Notes: generated by a model not told the origin, from the letters alone. A stretch of 64,000 nucleotides of DNA from RI-43 sp033764725 (GCA_033764725.1 JANRIR010000067.1:1-64000), one strand, 5' to 3'. Positions 16,837 through 26,519 are shown, numbered from the stretch's first letter. Made by a program: numbers and translations.

Positions 16837-18078
16837 ATGCCCGACGCCGCATCCCTGATCCAGACCGCCGCCGCTCTGCCGGTGACCCACGCCGATATTC
16901 TCGATGCGGCTGCGCGCATTGCAGGCCAGGTCGAGCGCACGCCGATGCGGCTGTCGCGCACGCTGTCGGACATCGTCGGCGCCGAGGTCTGGATCAAGTT
17001 CGAGAACCTGCAATTCACCGCCTCGTTCAAGGAGCGCGGCGCGCTCAACAAATTATCCCGCCTGACCGAGCCTGAGCGCCGCGCCGGCGTGATTGCGGTC
17101 TCGGCAGGCAATCATGCGCAGGGCGTGGCGTTCAACGCGGCGAAGCTCGGCGTTCCCGCCACCATCGTCATGCCGCTCGGCACGCCGTTCACCAAGGTCG
17201 AGCACACGCGCAAGCACGGCGCGCGCGTGCTGCTGCACGGCGAAGGCATCGCAGAGGCGACGACCTACGCTTATCAGATCAAGGAGCGCGAAGGCCTCAC
17301 CTTCGTGCACCCGTATGACGATGCGCACGTCATCGCCGGCCAGGGCACGATCGCGCTAGAAATGCTGGAGGACGCGCCCGATCTCGACATGCTGGCGATC
17401 CCCGTCGGCGGCGGCGGGCTGATCTCGGGCAACGCCATCGCGGCCAAGGCGATCAAGCCCGGCATTTCCATCGTCGGCGTGGAAGCGCGGATGTATCCCG
17501 CGCTTTATGCGGAGCTTCGCGGAGAGACGCCGCAATGCGGCGGGCAATCGATCGCGGAAGGCATCGCGGTCAAGCAGGTGGGCCGCATCAATTTCGAAAT
17601 CTGCCGTGCGCTGGTCGATGATGTGCTGCTCGTCGACGAACCGCATCTCGAACAAGCGATCGCTTTGTTCTGCAATGTCGAAAAGACCGTCGCAGAAGGC
17701 GCTGGCGCCGCAGGCCTCGCGGCGCTGCTTGCGCACCGCGAAACGTTTGCGGGAAAGCGCGTCGGCCTCATCCTGTGCGGCGGCAATATCGATTCGCGGC
17801 TCCTGGCGTCCGTGCTGACGCGCGGGCTGATCCGCGAAGGGCGGCTGTCCTCGTTGCGCCTCATCGGCGACGACCGCCCCGGCCTGTTGGCGCGGGTGTC
17901 CAAGATCATCGGCGACCTCGGCGCCAACATCATCGAGGTCGCGCATAATCGCCTGGCGCTCGACGTGCCGGCGAAGGGCGCGGAATTCGACATCCTGATC
18001 GAAACTCGCGACGCCCAGCACACCCAGGAGATCGTCGAGGCGCTCGCCGCCAACGGCTATCCGCCGCGCCGCCTGTGA
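16837..18078 (+). CDS. ilvA: Threonine ammonia-lyase (threonine dehydratase) with ACT domain
   Basis: Deaminates threonine to 2-oxobutyrate, the first step toward isoleucine. The 413-residue PLP enzyme has the cofactor lysine Lys65 in ENLQFTASFKERGA, the SAGNHAQGVA loop near 90 and the phosphate-binding GGGGL loop (VGGGGLISG) near 190. The last ~80 residues (LRLIGDDRPGLLARVSKIIGDLGANI) form one ACT-like domain. A single ACT unit places it with shorter biosynthetic/TdcB-like bacterial enzymes rather than the two-ACT E. coli IlvA; whether it is feedback-inhibited cannot be told. Start ATG 16837. Confidence 0.93.
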   Translation: MPDAASLIQTAAALPVTHADILDAAARIAGQVERTPMRLSRTLSDIVGAEVWIKFENLQFTASFKERGALNKLSRLTEPERRAGVIAVSAGNHAQGVAFNAAKLGVPATIVMPLGTPFTKVEHTRKHGARVLLHGEGIAEATTYAYQIKEREGLTFVHPYDDAHVIAGQGTIALEMLEDAPDLDMLAIPVGGGGLISGNAIAAKAIKPGISIVGVEARMYPALYAELRGETPQCGGQSIAEGIAVKQVGRINFEICRALVDDVLLVDEPHLEQAIALFCNVEKTVAEGAGAAGLAALLAHRETFAGKRVGLILCGGNIDSRLLASVLTRGLIREGRLSSLRLIGDDRPGLLARVSKIIGDLGANIIEVAHNRLALDVPAKGAEFDILIETRDAQHTQEIVEALAANGYPPRRL

Positions 18079-18148
18079 CGCCCGTCACGTCGCATGACAC
18101 CCAGTTCATGGCGTGGTACAGCGCGTTTGCGAGGTCAGGGAGGGCTCA

Positions 18149-19078
18149 ATGTCGGTCAAATTCGGTGCGGCGATCGCCGCGATGGCGCTGCTCGCCGCAA
18201 CGCCCGCCTTCGCGCAAAGGGATCGCGGGCGCGATATAGATCGCGACGCCCCGCCGCCGATCCCGCAATGCGCCCGCAGTCTCGGCTCGATCACGCTGGT
18301 CGACGGCGACCGCTCCGGCTGGCGCGCGTACAATCTGTCCTCGCCGCAGACGCTGCTGCGGGTGGTTGTGCAACGCTCGCGCTGCTTCACCATCGTTGAG
18401 CGCGGCGTCGGCATGGATGTGGCGCAGGGCGAGCGCAATCTCGCCGCCGGCGGCGATCTCCAGCGCGGCCAGAATATGGGCCGCGGCCAGATGCGCGCGG
18501 CGGATTATGTGCTGATCGCGGAAGTTGCTGCGCAGGACAACAATGCCGGCGGCGGCGCGGTCGGCGGCATCGTCGGCGGGCTGATCGGCGGGCGCGTCGG
18601 CGCGCTGGCCAGCGGCGTGCGCGTGCAGCGGCAAGAGGCGACCGCCGTGCTGTCGCTCACCAATGTACGCACGACCGAAACCGTCGCGGTCACCGAAGGC
18701 AACGCCCAGAACCGCAATATCGGCTGGGGCGCAGGCGGCGGCTATGGCTGGGGCGGCGCCGTCGGCGGCGGCTGGGAGGACACCGATATCGGCCGCGTGG
18801 TCTCGGCCGCGTTCATCCAGGCCTATGCCGACATGGTGACGCAATTGGGCGGCCTTGACCCGAACGCCTCGGCCTCGGCGCCGCAGCGCTCCTTCGTCAC
18901 GCGCCAGCAGGTCAATATGCGCGCCTATCCGACCACCGAAGCGCGCGTCGTGCGCTCGATGCCGGCGGGCTCGACCGTGTACCCCACGGGCACGCGCGAA
19001 GACATGTGGTGGGAAGTCATCGACGAGAACGACAATCGCGGCTGGATCCGCAACGACTTCCTCGAGCCGCGCAACTAG
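18149..19078 (+). CDS. Secreted CsgG-like protein with C-terminal SH3 domain
   Basis: A 309-residue protein with a signal peptide (MSVKFGAAIAAMALLAATPAFAQ). A CsgG/LpoB-like domain follows (about 60-235: LRVVVQRSRCFTIVERGVGMD, RAADYVLIAEVAAQD, GRVVSAAFIQAYADMVTQLGG). It contains a glycine-zipper-like segment (NAGGGAVGGIVGGLIGGRVG). The last ~60 residues form a bacterial SH3 domain (VNMRAYPTTEARVVRSMPAGSTVYPTG). CsgG itself is an outer-membrane secretion lipoprotein, but no lipobox cysteine is present here, so it is probably soluble periplasmic. The start at 18149 follows AGGGAGGG by 7 bases. No curli genes are nearby. Confidence 0.8.
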   Translation: MSVKFGAAIAAMALLAATPAFAQRDRGRDIDRDAPPPIPQCARSLGSITLVDGDRSGWRAYNLSSPQTLLRVVVQRSRCFTIVERGVGMDVAQGERNLAAGGDLQRGQNMGRGQMRAADYVLIAEVAAQDNNAGGGAVGGIVGGLIGGRVGALASGVRVQRQEATAVLSLTNVRTTETVAVTEGNAQNRNIGWGAGGGYGWGGAVGGGWEDTDIGRVVSAAFIQAYADMVTQLGGLDPNASASAPQRSFVTRQQVNMRAYPTTEARVVRSMPAGSTVYPTGTREDMWWEVIDENDNRGWIRNDFLEPRN

Positions 19079-19190
19079 GCGCATCGCATCGACGCGCGGC
19101 GCCATGACCCGGAAGCGGGCTCATGGCGTCGTGCGCATGCGTGTTATGGCGGCTTGACCGGGGCGGGCATTGCGCCGATGACGGCGCGCC

Positions 19191-19856
19191 ATGCCCGCGC
19201 CTGTCCTCTTCATCGGCAACAAGAATTATTCGTCCTGGTCGATGCGGCCCTGGCTCGCCTTGCGCTGGGCCGGAATCGCGTTCGAGGAGCGCGTCCTGCA
19301 GCTGGGCGCGACGGGCTACGGCAAGTCCAAGGTTCCCGACATTCTCGGCGCCAGCCCGTCGGGTCGCGTGCCGGCGCTGCATGTCGATGGCGCAGCGATC
19401 CATGACAGCCTGGCGATCTGCGAGTTCGCCGCGGAGACCGCTACGCACCTTTGGCCGAGCGACCGCATCGCACGCGCCCGCGCGCGCGCGCTCGCCGCCG
19501 AGATGCATTCCGGCTTCGCCGCACTGCGCGCCGCTTTGCCGATGAACATTCGCCGCCGCGTCGCCGCGCAGGACTGGTCCGCCGACGTGCGCGGCGACAT
19601 CGCTCGCATCGTCGAGATGTGGAGCGAAGCGCGCGCCGCGGCCCCGGATGGGCCATATTTGTTCGGCCCGCGCACGATCGCGGATGCGTTCTATGCGCCT
19701 GTCGCGACGCGATTCCGCACGTATGGCGTGATCTTGCCCGAGCCTGCGCAAGCTTATTGCGAGACGCTTTTGCGCGACGACGCTTTCCTCGATTGGGAAC
19801 GCACGGCGATCGCCGAAACCTGGACCATTTCTGAAGCGGATCAGCTCTACTCATGA
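19191..19856 (+). CDS. Glutathione S-transferase family protein
   Basis: A 221-residue two-domain GST. The N-terminal thioredoxin-like half has NKNYSSWSMRPWLALRWAGI, with the Ser region expected to activate glutathione, and cis-Pro plus glutathione-contact residues in GRVPALHVDGAAIHDSLAICEF (GRVP, then DS). The C-terminal half is all-helical with LFGPRTIADAFYAPVATRF. This pattern matches the YfcF-like subgroup. First gene of a tight operon: its TGA overlaps the ATG of the next gene (ATGA at 19853-19856). Substrate unknown. Confidence 0.9.
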   Translation: MPAPVLFIGNKNYSSWSMRPWLALRWAGIAFEERVLQLGATGYGKSKVPDILGASPSGRVPALHVDGAAIHDSLAICEFAAETATHLWPSDRIARARARALAAEMHSGFAALRAALPMNIRRRVAAQDWSADVRGDIARIVEMWSEARAAAPDGPYLFGPRTIADAFYAPVATRFRTYGVILPEPAQAYCETLLRDDAFLDWERTAIAETWTISEADQLYS

Positions 19857-20407
19857 AGGCTTTTTTCGTCATTGCAGCGCTGGCGCTGGCGGCGTGCTCG
19901 CAATCCTCTGACGTGATGCGCGAACTCGAACGCGCAGAGAAAGCGGACGCGAAAGCGGCCGAGCAATCGGCGGCGGAATCCGCCCGCTACATGGAGGCGC
20001 AGCGCGCGCGCACCGGCGTGCAATCGACGCCGTCGGGCCTGGCCTATGAATTCGTCACCCGCAGCACGGCGCAAAACCTCGCGCTGACGCCCGAGGGTGC
20101 AACCGTGCTGGTGCATTACGAAGGCAAGCTCGCCGACGGCACGGTGTTCGATTCCTCCTTCGAGCGCGGCCAGCGGGCGGAGTTTCCGCTCAATGGCGTG
20201 ATCCCCGGCTTCTCCGAGGCGCTGCGCCTGATGCGGCCGGGCGATGAGCTGATCGCCTATATCCCCCCCGACATCGGCTACGGCGCGCAAGGGTCGCCGC
20301 CGGCCATTCCGCCCAACGCGGCGCTGCGCTTCCGCATCCAATTGGCGGCCTATGCCGGGCCGGACGGAACCATCGTCGCATCGCCCGAGCTGGAGCGCCG
20401 CCGCTGA
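19853..20407 (+). CDS. FKBP-type peptidyl-prolyl isomerase lipoprotein
   Basis: A 184-residue protein with a lipoprotein signal (MKAFFVIAALALAACSQ, lipobox LAAC). A charged, helical linker (about 25-60) resembles the dimerisation arm of FkpA/Mip proteins but is shorter. An FKBP domain follows with TVLVHYEGKLADGTVFDSSFERG and GVIPGFSEALRLMRPGDELIAYIPPDIGYGAQG. Expected to assist folding of envelope proteins. Translationally coupled at both ends: ATGA overlap with the GST gene and TGATG overlap with argE. Combination with a GST and a deacetylase suggests shared transcription rather than shared function. Confidence 0.92.
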   Translation: MKAFFVIAALALAACSQSSDVMRELERAEKADAKAAEQSAAESARYMEAQRARTGVQSTPSGLAYEFVTRSTAQNLALTPEGATVLVHYEGKLADGTVFDSSFERGQRAEFPLNGVIPGFSEALRLMRPGDELIAYIPPDIGYGAQGSPPAIPPNAALRFRIQLAAYAGPDGTIVASPELERRR

Positions 20408-21570
20408 TGTCGGCGGACCGCGTCGCCTTCGCGCGGGACATTCTGGCGACGCTGGTCGCCTTCGACACCACGTCGCGCAATTCCAATCTCGCGCTGATCG
20501 CCTGGGTGGAGGATTTTCTCGCCGCGCGCGGGATCGCCAGCACGCGCGTCGCCAGCGAAGACGGCCTGAAGGCCAATCTCTATGCGGTCATCGGGCCGGA
20601 TGCGCCTGGCGGCGTCGTGCTGTCGGGCCACACCGATGTCGTGCCCGTCGATGGCCAGGATTGGACCTCCGATCCGTTCGTCGTGGCGGAGCGGGACGGC
20701 AAGCTTTACGGTCGCGGCGTCGCCGACATGAAGAGCTTCATCGCGCTGGCGCTTGCGCATGTCGATGATGCGCGCGCTGCGCAGATGCGCGCGCCGCTCA
20801 TTCTCGCGCTGTCCTATGACGAAGAAGTCGGCTGCCTCGGCGCGCCCGACATGATCGCCGAGATCGCTGCGTTCGCGAACAAGCCGCGCGCGGTGATCGT
20901 CGGCGAGCCGACGGAGATGAAGGTCATCTCCGGGCACAAGGGCATTTCGGTGTTTCGCGTCTGCGTGCACGGGCATGAAGCGCATTCGAGCCTCACGCAT
21001 CTCGGCGTCTCCGCCATCATGGAGGCGCTGCCGCTGATGCAGCTCGTGGCCGACATGGGCCGCGAGGCCGAGGCGCGCGCGCCGCTCGACTCGCCGTTCA
21101 CGCCGCCGGGCGCGACGATGACGATCGGGCGCGTCGAAGGCGGCACGGCGGCGAACATTCTCGCAAAGCAGTGCGAGTTCCTGTGGGATTTGCGCAGCGC
21201 GGATGTGGATGAAACGGAAGCGGTCGCCGCGCGCTTTCTGGCGGAAGCGCAGCGCATCGATGCAGCGCTCAAGGCGCGCGCGCCGGGCGCAGGCGTCGAT
21301 GTGCGCCGCCGCTCGCGCACGCCGCCGCTTTTGCCGGCGCTGGACTCGGAGGCGGAAGCCCTGGCGCGCGCCTTGACCGGCGACAATGGCGTGCGCGCGG
21401 CGTCGTACGCGGCGGAGGCGGGCTTGTTCCAGCGCGCCGGACTGCCGGCCGTTCTGTGCGGACCCGGCTCGATCGCGCAGGCGCACCAGCCCGACGAATG
21501 GATCGCGCTGGAGCAGATCGACATGGGCGCGCGCTTCATGCGCGATTTGATCGCAACCCTCGCCCGCTGA
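20407..21570 (+). CDS. argE: Acetylornithine deacetylase (M20 family)
   Basis: Hydrolyses N-acetylornithine to ornithine in arginine synthesis. The 387-residue protein has the zinc-site motifs of the family: SGHTDVVPVDGQDW (His, Asp), YGRGVADMKSFIA (bridging Asp) and YDEEVGCLGAP (catalytic Glu pair). It also has the dimerisation-domain His in HGHEAHSS. The 'FDTTSRNSN' opening and the IGRVEGGTAANILA segment match ArgE specifically rather than DapE. Starts by TGATG overlap with the FKBP gene. Followed by a 173-base spacer in which I see no gene or strong terminator. Confidence 0.9.
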   Translation: MSADRVAFARDILATLVAFDTTSRNSNLALIAWVEDFLAARGIASTRVASEDGLKANLYAVIGPDAPGGVVLSGHTDVVPVDGQDWTSDPFVVAERDGKLYGRGVADMKSFIALALAHVDDARAAQMRAPLILALSYDEEVGCLGAPDMIAEIAAFANKPRAVIVGEPTEMKVISGHKGISVFRVCVHGHEAHSSLTHLGVSAIMEALPLMQLVADMGREAEARAPLDSPFTPPGATMTIGRVEGGTAANILAKQCEFLWDLRSADVDETEAVAARFLAEAQRIDAALKARAPGAGVDVRRRSRTPPLLPALDSEAEALARALTGDNGVRAASYAAEAGLFQRAGLPAVLCGPGSIAQAHQPDEWIALEQIDMGARFMRDLIATLAR

Positions 21571-21743
21571 TGCGGGCGCAGCATCGGCGAAATTTCTAAA
21601 GCGCCACAACCAAATCCGCCTCATTCACTGCAGAGCGGTCTGCCGCGTCACCCGCCAGGCGCCGAAATCGCTTCCCGTGAAAGCGACCTGCAGCACGCTC
21701 GAAGATCCGTACGCCATCGATCCGCTCCAGCCCCGCAATGCGG

Positions 21744-22571
21744 CTAAAGTCGCAAGGCGCTCCGCGCGATCGCCTGGCTTGCGGCGCCGCCATAGGCGAC
21801 GAAGCCGTCGATCAGGAAGCGCTTGTCTGCATGGCCGTACGTCAGCGGCGCGCCATCGGATACGCGCATCACGCCCCCGCCTGCAGCGGCGAGGATGGCG
21901 TGGCCGGCCGCGGCGTCCCATTCCGAGACCTGACCGAACCGCGGATAGAGGTCGGCCGATCCTTCCGCGATGTGGCAAAATTTGATCGACGAACTCGACG
22001 CGGCAGGCAGGTGCGGAATGGCGGCGCAGAAGGCGGTGAGCTTGTCGCTCTTGGAGCGCCGGCTGGCGATGATCGAGAACGGCGCCGCCCCCTCGCGCAC
22101 GCGGATCGCGCGCAGCGGCGTGCGTGCGGCGCCGGTTTGCACGTCATAATCGGCGCGCACCGCATGGCCTGGCGCGCCGGCCCATAATCCGCCTGTCGCC
22201 GGCGCGTAGATCACGCCCACGATCGGCGCGCCGCGTTCGACCAGCGCGATATTGACGGTGAACTCGCCGCTGCCGCCCTCGATGAAATCGCGCGTGCCGT
22301 CGAGCGGATCGACGCAATAGAAGGCGTCGCCGCACAAAGGGATGCGTCCATCGGCGACGGATTCCTCCGCGATCACCGGAACGCCCGGCGACAAAGCGGC
22401 AAGGCCTGCGATGATGACCGCTTCGGCGCGCGCATCGGCGATTGTGACCGGCGAGCCGTCGAGTTTTTCCTGCGCCTCGAAGCCCATCTCCCGCACAGCC
22501 ATGATCTCGCGGCCCGCCGCAATGGCGAGCGCGATCAGATCGTCGAGGGCGGGGCGGGGGTGCAGCGTCAC
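21744..22571 (-). CDS. cysQ: 3'(2'),5'-bisphosphate nucleotidase CysQ
   Basis: A 275-residue member of the inositol-monophosphatase superfamily; CysQ removes the 3'-phosphate from PAP formed during sulfate assimilation. Metal-binding motifs are readable: GSPVTIADARAE, VIAEES, and DPLDGTRDFIEG, with a distal WDAAAGHAIL. The start is a GTG at 22571, 10 bases after the nadE stop; the open frame extends to 22781 but that part overlaps nadE and has no family similarity. Probably translated from the nadE transcript. Confidence 0.9.
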   Translation of the reverse strand: MTLHPRPALDDLIALAIAAGREIMAVREMGFEAQEKLDGSPVTIADARAEAVIIAGLAALSPGVPVIAEESVADGRIPLCGDAFYCVDPLDGTRDFIEGGSGEFTVNIALVERGAPIVGVIYAPATGGLWAGAPGHAVRADYDVQTGAARTPLRAIRVREGAAPFSIIASRRSKSDKLTAFCAAIPHLPAASSSSIKFCHIAEGSADLYPRFGQVSEWDAAAGHAILAAAGGGVMRVSDGAPLTYGHADKRFLIDGFVAYGGAASQAIARSALRL

Positions 22572-22581
22572 GCGGCCGGCA

Positions 22582-24660
22582 CTAGAGATGCGGCGGCGCG
22601 TTGGCGTCAAGCTCCGCAAGCCAGGCCGCGACGCTGGCGTCGGACGGCATGCGCCAATCGCCGCGCGGCGACAGCGCGCCGCCGGAGGTGAGCTTCGGCC
22701 CGTTCGGCATCGCCGAGCGCTTGAACTGGTTCTGGAAGAAGCGCTGCAGGAACACGCGCAGCCAGCGCCGGATCTCCGCATAGTCGAAGCTGCGCTTGTC
22801 TTCGTCGGCGAGATGGGCGGGCCAGGCCCCGCTGTCGGCGTCGCGCCACGCCGTCCAGGCGAGATACGCGATCTTGCTGGGCGCCATGCCGCGCATGAAA
22901 TGATAGAGATTGAAGTCCTGCAGCGCGTAGGGGCCGATGATGTCTTCCGTGCGCTGCGGCGCGTCCATGCTGGCGGGCACGAGCTCGGGCGAGATCACCG
23001 TATCGAGCACGCGATCGAGCGTGGCGGAGGTCGCCTCGTCGAACAGATCGGCCGCGATCACCCAGCGGATCAAATGCTGAATGAGCGTTTTCGGCGCGCC
23101 GGCGTTGACGTTGTAATGCGCCATCTGATCGCCGACGCCATACGTGCACCAGCCGAGCGCAAGCTCCGACAAGTCGCCGGTGCCGATGACCAGGCCCTGT
23201 TCCTGATTGGCGAGACGGAACAGGTAGTCCGTGCGCAGGCCGGCCTGCACGTTCTCATAGGTGATGTCGTATTCCGGCGCGCCGTGGCCGGCGGGATGGC
23301 CAAGCTCGCGGAACATGAGCTGCGCCAGCGGCTCGATGGATGTTTCGCGCGCATCGAAACCAAGCGCGCGCATCAGCGCCCAGGCGTTGGAGCGCGTTTC
23401 ATCGCTCGTGCCGAAGCCCGGCATCGTCACGCCGATGATGGCGCTGCGCGGCAGGCCGATCTGATCGAAGGCGCGCGCCGCCACGATCGCCGCGTGCGTG
23501 GAATCGAGCCCGCCCGACACGCCGATCACGGCGCGCTTCAGGCCGGTCGCCTCCAAGCGCTGCGCAAGGCCTGCGACCTGGATGTTGTAGGCCTCGAAAC
23601 AATCGCGATCGAGGCGCGCGGAATCGTCGGGCACGAACGGGAAGCGCGAAACCGCACGCTGCAGCGGCGTTTCGATCGTCGGCGCGTCCAGCGTGAACGG
23701 GATCGTGCGCTGGCGGGCCAACGCCTCTGCGGCGTGACCCTGCGCGTCGTGGAACGTCGCGAAGCGGCGACGCTCCTGCGCGATGCGCTGGACATCCACA
23801 TCGACGAGCATGAGCTCCGGCTCGCGCGCAAACCTTGCGCTCTCGCGCAACTTTTCACCCATTTCGTAGGCGACGATTTGTCCGTCCCAGGACAGATCGG
23901 TGGTCGATTCGCCGCGGCCTGCTGCGCAATAGACGTACGCCGCGGTCAAGCGGCGCGATTGCGCGTCCACCAGGATGGCGCGCTCCTCCGCTTTCCCGAT
24001 CGTGATGTTCGATGCGCTGAGATTGAGCAGGATCGTTGCGCCCGCGAGCGCCCCCAGCGTGGAGGGCGGCGTCGGCGCCCACAAATCCTCGCAGATCTCG
24101 ACATGAAAAACGCAATCGCGCGCGTCGGTCGCGGCGAAGGTCAGGTCTGCGCCGAACGGAACGTCCGCGCCGTTGATGCGGATTTCGCGCACGCCGGCGT
24201 CGCGCGCGGCGGCGAATTGGCGCTTCTCGTGGTATTCGCGATAATTCGGCAGATAGGATTTCGGGACGACGCCGAGAATGGCGCCGCGCCCGATGACGAC
24301 CGCGCAATTGTACAGCGCGCCGCGCAGCCGCAACGGCGCGCCGACGATAAGGAGCGGGCGCAGCGCACCGCTTGCCGCGCACAGCGTTTCGATGGCGGCC
24401 TCGACCGCGTCGAGCAGCGCGTCCTGCTGCAAAAGATCATCGACCGCATAGCCGGTGAGGCTCATCTCCGGCGTCAGGAACAGCCCGGCCGCCGCGTCAT
24501 GCGCGCGCTGCGCCAGCGCAAGGATCGCCGCGGCGTTGGCGTGCGGATCGGCGAGCCGCACCACCGGCGCCGCCGCCGCCACGCGCACGAACCCATGCGA
24601 GAACGGGCAAGCGAAGCGCGCGGCGGCCGCGTCGCGCGTCGAGGCGGGATCATGATCCAT
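22582..24660 (-). CDS. nadE: Glutamine-dependent NAD+ synthetase
   Basis: Catalyses the last step of NAD synthesis from deamido-NAD using glutamine-derived ammonia. The 692-residue protein has an N-terminal nitrilase-type glutaminase domain. Its Glu (FLTPEMSLTGYA), Lys (VPKSYLPNYREYHEKR) and Cys (FHVEICEDLW) triad is intact. The C-terminal synthetase domain has the P-loop VSGGLDSTHAA and the later GTGDLSELALGWCTYGVGDQ. Length fits the long glutamine-dependent class. The ATG at 24660 is preferred over a GTG at 24675, since no good ribosome site distinguishes them. Operon with cysQ. Confidence 0.95.
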   Translation of the reverse strand: MDHDPASTRDAAAARFACPFSHGFVRVAAAAPVVRLADPHANAAAILALAQRAHDAAAGLFLTPEMSLTGYAVDDLLQQDALLDAVEAAIETLCAASGALRPLLIVGAPLRLRGALYNCAVVIGRGAILGVVPKSYLPNYREYHEKRQFAAARDAGVREIRINGADVPFGADLTFAATDARDCVFHVEICEDLWAPTPPSTLGALAGATILLNLSASNITIGKAEERAILVDAQSRRLTAAYVYCAAGRGESTTDLSWDGQIVAYEMGEKLRESARFAREPELMLVDVDVQRIAQERRRFATFHDAQGHAAEALARQRTIPFTLDAPTIETPLQRAVSRFPFVPDDSARLDRDCFEAYNIQVAGLAQRLEATGLKRAVIGVSGGLDSTHAAIVAARAFDQIGLPRSAIIGVTMPGFGTSDETRSNAWALMRALGFDARETSIEPLAQLMFRELGHPAGHGAPEYDITYENVQAGLRTDYLFRLANQEQGLVIGTGDLSELALGWCTYGVGDQMAHYNVNAGAPKTLIQHLIRWVIAADLFDEATSATLDRVLDTVISPELVPASMDAPQRTEDIIGPYALQDFNLYHFMRGMAPSKIAYLAWTAWRDADSGAWPAHLADEDKRSFDYAEIRRWLRVFLQRFFQNQFKRSAMPNGPKLTSGGALSPRGDWRMPSDASVAAWLAELDANAPPHL

Positions 24661-24771
24661 AGACGACCATACCACCCCTTATGCTCATTGGGAATATAAG
24701 GTCTCCTGGCGGCGCGGGACCGCCATGGTTAACCAGGCCTAAATCGACTGCCCGCGCGGAGGACTAAACGC

Positions 24772-26235
24772 TCACCCGCCGGTTTGGGCTTTGGCGACCA
24801 AGGCGGAAGTGGATTGGCCGGCGGTGAGCTGCGCCAGCAGCACGCGCCCGCCGGCGGCCTTGACGACGTCGCCGCCGACGACGTCCGCTTCGGCGTAATC
24901 GGCGCCTTTGACCAGCACGTCCGGCACGAGCGCCTCGATCAACGCGAGCGGGGTGTCGTCGTCGAAGCCGAGCACAAGATCGACGCCCTTCAAGGCGCCG
25001 ATCACGGCCGCGCGCGCTTCGAGCGTCTGCACAGGGCGCGTCGGCCCCTTGAGGCGGCGTACGGAGTCGTCCGAGTTAAGCGCCACGATGAGCCGGTCGC
25101 AGGCCTGCGCGGCCTGCGCGATCAGCGACACATGGCCGGCGTGCAGCAGATCGAAACAGCCATTGGCGAAGCCGACGATCAGGCCTTCGCGCCGCCAGCG
25201 TTCGCGCTGCGCGCGCGCGCGTTCGAGATCGGATATCGGGCCAGTCGCCGCGGCGGTTTCACGGCCCTGGCCTTTGAGCGCGTCGTATAATTCCGCTGCG
25301 GTGACCACCGATGTGCCGAGCTTCGACACCGCAACGCCCGCCGCGGCGTTGGCGATGCGCATCGCCTGTTCTGTCGACAGCCGCGCCGCCAGCGCCACGG
25401 CGAGGCCCGCCATCACCGTATCCCCGGCGCCGGAGACGTCGAACACTTCGCGCGCTTCGGTTTTCAAATGCAGCGGCGCGGCGTCGGGCCGGTAGAGCGA
25501 CATGCCTTTTTCGGAGCGCGTGAGCAGGATCGCCGCGCCGCTCTCGGCGATCGCGGCGGCAGCGGCGACTTCCGCGTCGGAATCGGTCTCGCACGGCAGA
25601 CCGACGGCCTCGGACAGCTCCTTGCGGTTCGGCTTCAGGATCGCCGCGCCGCGATAATCGCCGAGACGCAGGCGTTTGGGATCGACGAGCGTCATTTTGC
25701 CCGCCGCCTTCGGCAGGGCGAGCGCGGCGGCCAGCACGGAATCGCTGATCACGCCCTTGGCGTAATCGGAGATGACGACGAGGTCGCAGGCCTCGATCGC
25801 CTCTTCCAGCTCCTCGATCAGCGCCGCTTCGATGGCGGCGGAGAGCGGGGCTGCGGTTTCGCGGTCGACGCGCACGATCTGGTGCTGACCGCCGAGATAC
25901 CGCGTCTTGGTGATCGTCGGCCGTTCGCGCGACGAGACGAGGCGCGCGGCGATGGCGGGATAGCCGGTCTCCATCAGGCGCACGAGCTGGGTGGCGGCGG
26001 CGTCGTCGCCGATCACGCCGATCAGTTCGGCCTGGCCGCCGAGGCTGGCGATATTGGCCGCGACATTGGCCGCCCCGCCCAGCGCGCTGCGCTCCGACTG
26101 GACATGCAGCACCGGCACCGGCGCTTCCGGCGAAATCCGCGACACCCGCCCCACCACGTGCAGATCGAGCATCACGTCGCCGATCACCGCCACGCGGGCG
26201 CCGCGGAACCGGTCGAGAAGGGCGGGCTCAGGCAT
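24772..26235 (-). CDS. hldE: Bifunctional heptose 7-phosphate kinase / 1-phosphate adenylyltransferase
   Basis: Makes ADP-heptose precursor for lipopolysaccharide inner core. The 487-residue fusion has an N-terminal ribokinase-like kinase domain (IGDVMLDLHVVG, LGGAANVAANIASLGG, anion hole DVSGAGDTVMAGLA around residue 265). The C-terminal nucleotidyltransferase domain starts near 345 (VGFANGCFDLLHAGHVSLI, with HxGH). Both activities are therefore expected. The linker ends around residue 335. Kinase and transferase motifs are complete. Indicates heptose-containing LPS. The 111-base spacer to nadE contains a GGTTAACC palindrome but no gene. Confidence 0.95.
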   Translation of the reverse strand: MPEPALLDRFRGARVAVIGDVMLDLHVVGRVSRISPEAPVPVLHVQSERSALGGAANVAANIASLGGQAELIGVIGDDAAATQLVRLMETGYPAIAARLVSSRERPTITKTRYLGGQHQIVRVDRETAAPLSAAIEAALIEELEEAIEACDLVVISDYAKGVISDSVLAAALALPKAAGKMTLVDPKRLRLGDYRGAAILKPNRKELSEAVGLPCETDSDAEVAAAAAIAESGAAILLTRSEKGMSLYRPDAAPLHLKTEAREVFDVSGAGDTVMAGLAVALAARLSTEQAMRIANAAAGVAVSKLGTSVVTAAELYDALKGQGRETAAATGPISDLERARAQRERWRREGLIVGFANGCFDLLHAGHVSLIAQAAQACDRLIVALNSDDSVRRLKGPTRPVQTLEARAAVIGALKGVDLVLGFDDDTPLALIEALVPDVLVKGADYAEADVVGGDVVKAAGGRVLLAQLTAGQSTSALVAKAQTGG

Positions 26236-26276
26236 CGTCCAGGGCGCTTAGCGCTTTTTGCGCGCGGCGGGAAATC

Positions 26277-26519
26277 TCATCCCGGCGCATCGGGGTCTTC
26301 CCAGTGGGCGCGCTCGTCGTAGCCGCGCCGGTGGCTGATGAACACCAGCGCCATCAGCCCGCCCGCCAGGGCGAGGGACAACACCACGCCCAGCCCGAGC
26401 GCGATCCAGCCATGCAGGCTGAGCGCGATGTCGGCGCGCGCGAAGCCGTCCCAGACGGCCCAGAGTGCTACGCCAAGCATCGGCGCCAGCGCGGCCAGCG
26501 CCAAGAGGGCGTTTTTCAT
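26277..26519 (-). CDS. Small membrane protein, two predicted helices
   Basis: An 80-residue protein, MKNALLALAALAPMLGVALW..., with hydrophobic helices at about residues 3-22 and 38-62 and a charged, His/Arg/Asp/Glu-rich C-terminal tail (SHRRGYDERAHWEDPDAPG). I do not recognise a family; similar short membrane proteins occur in related genomes. The start at 26519 lies 10 bases after the rnhB stop and sits in the second copy of a 14-base direct duplication that also spans that stop. Probably co-transcribed with rnhB. Confidence 0.7.
   Translation of the reverse strand: MKNALLALAALAPMLGVALWAVWDGFARADIALSLHGWIALGLGVVLSLALAGGLMALVFISHRRGYDERAHWEDPDAPG

Noticed and set aside
21571..21743. Possible gene remnant between argE and cysQ
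   Set aside because: Short minus-strand reading such as SVLQVAFTGSDFGAWRVTR looks protein-like, but no start, ribosome site or family could be supported.
22342..24699. A 785-residue plus-strand open frame opposite nadE and cysQ
   Set aside because: Antisense to two clear enzymes, Arg/His/Gly-rich, no domain.
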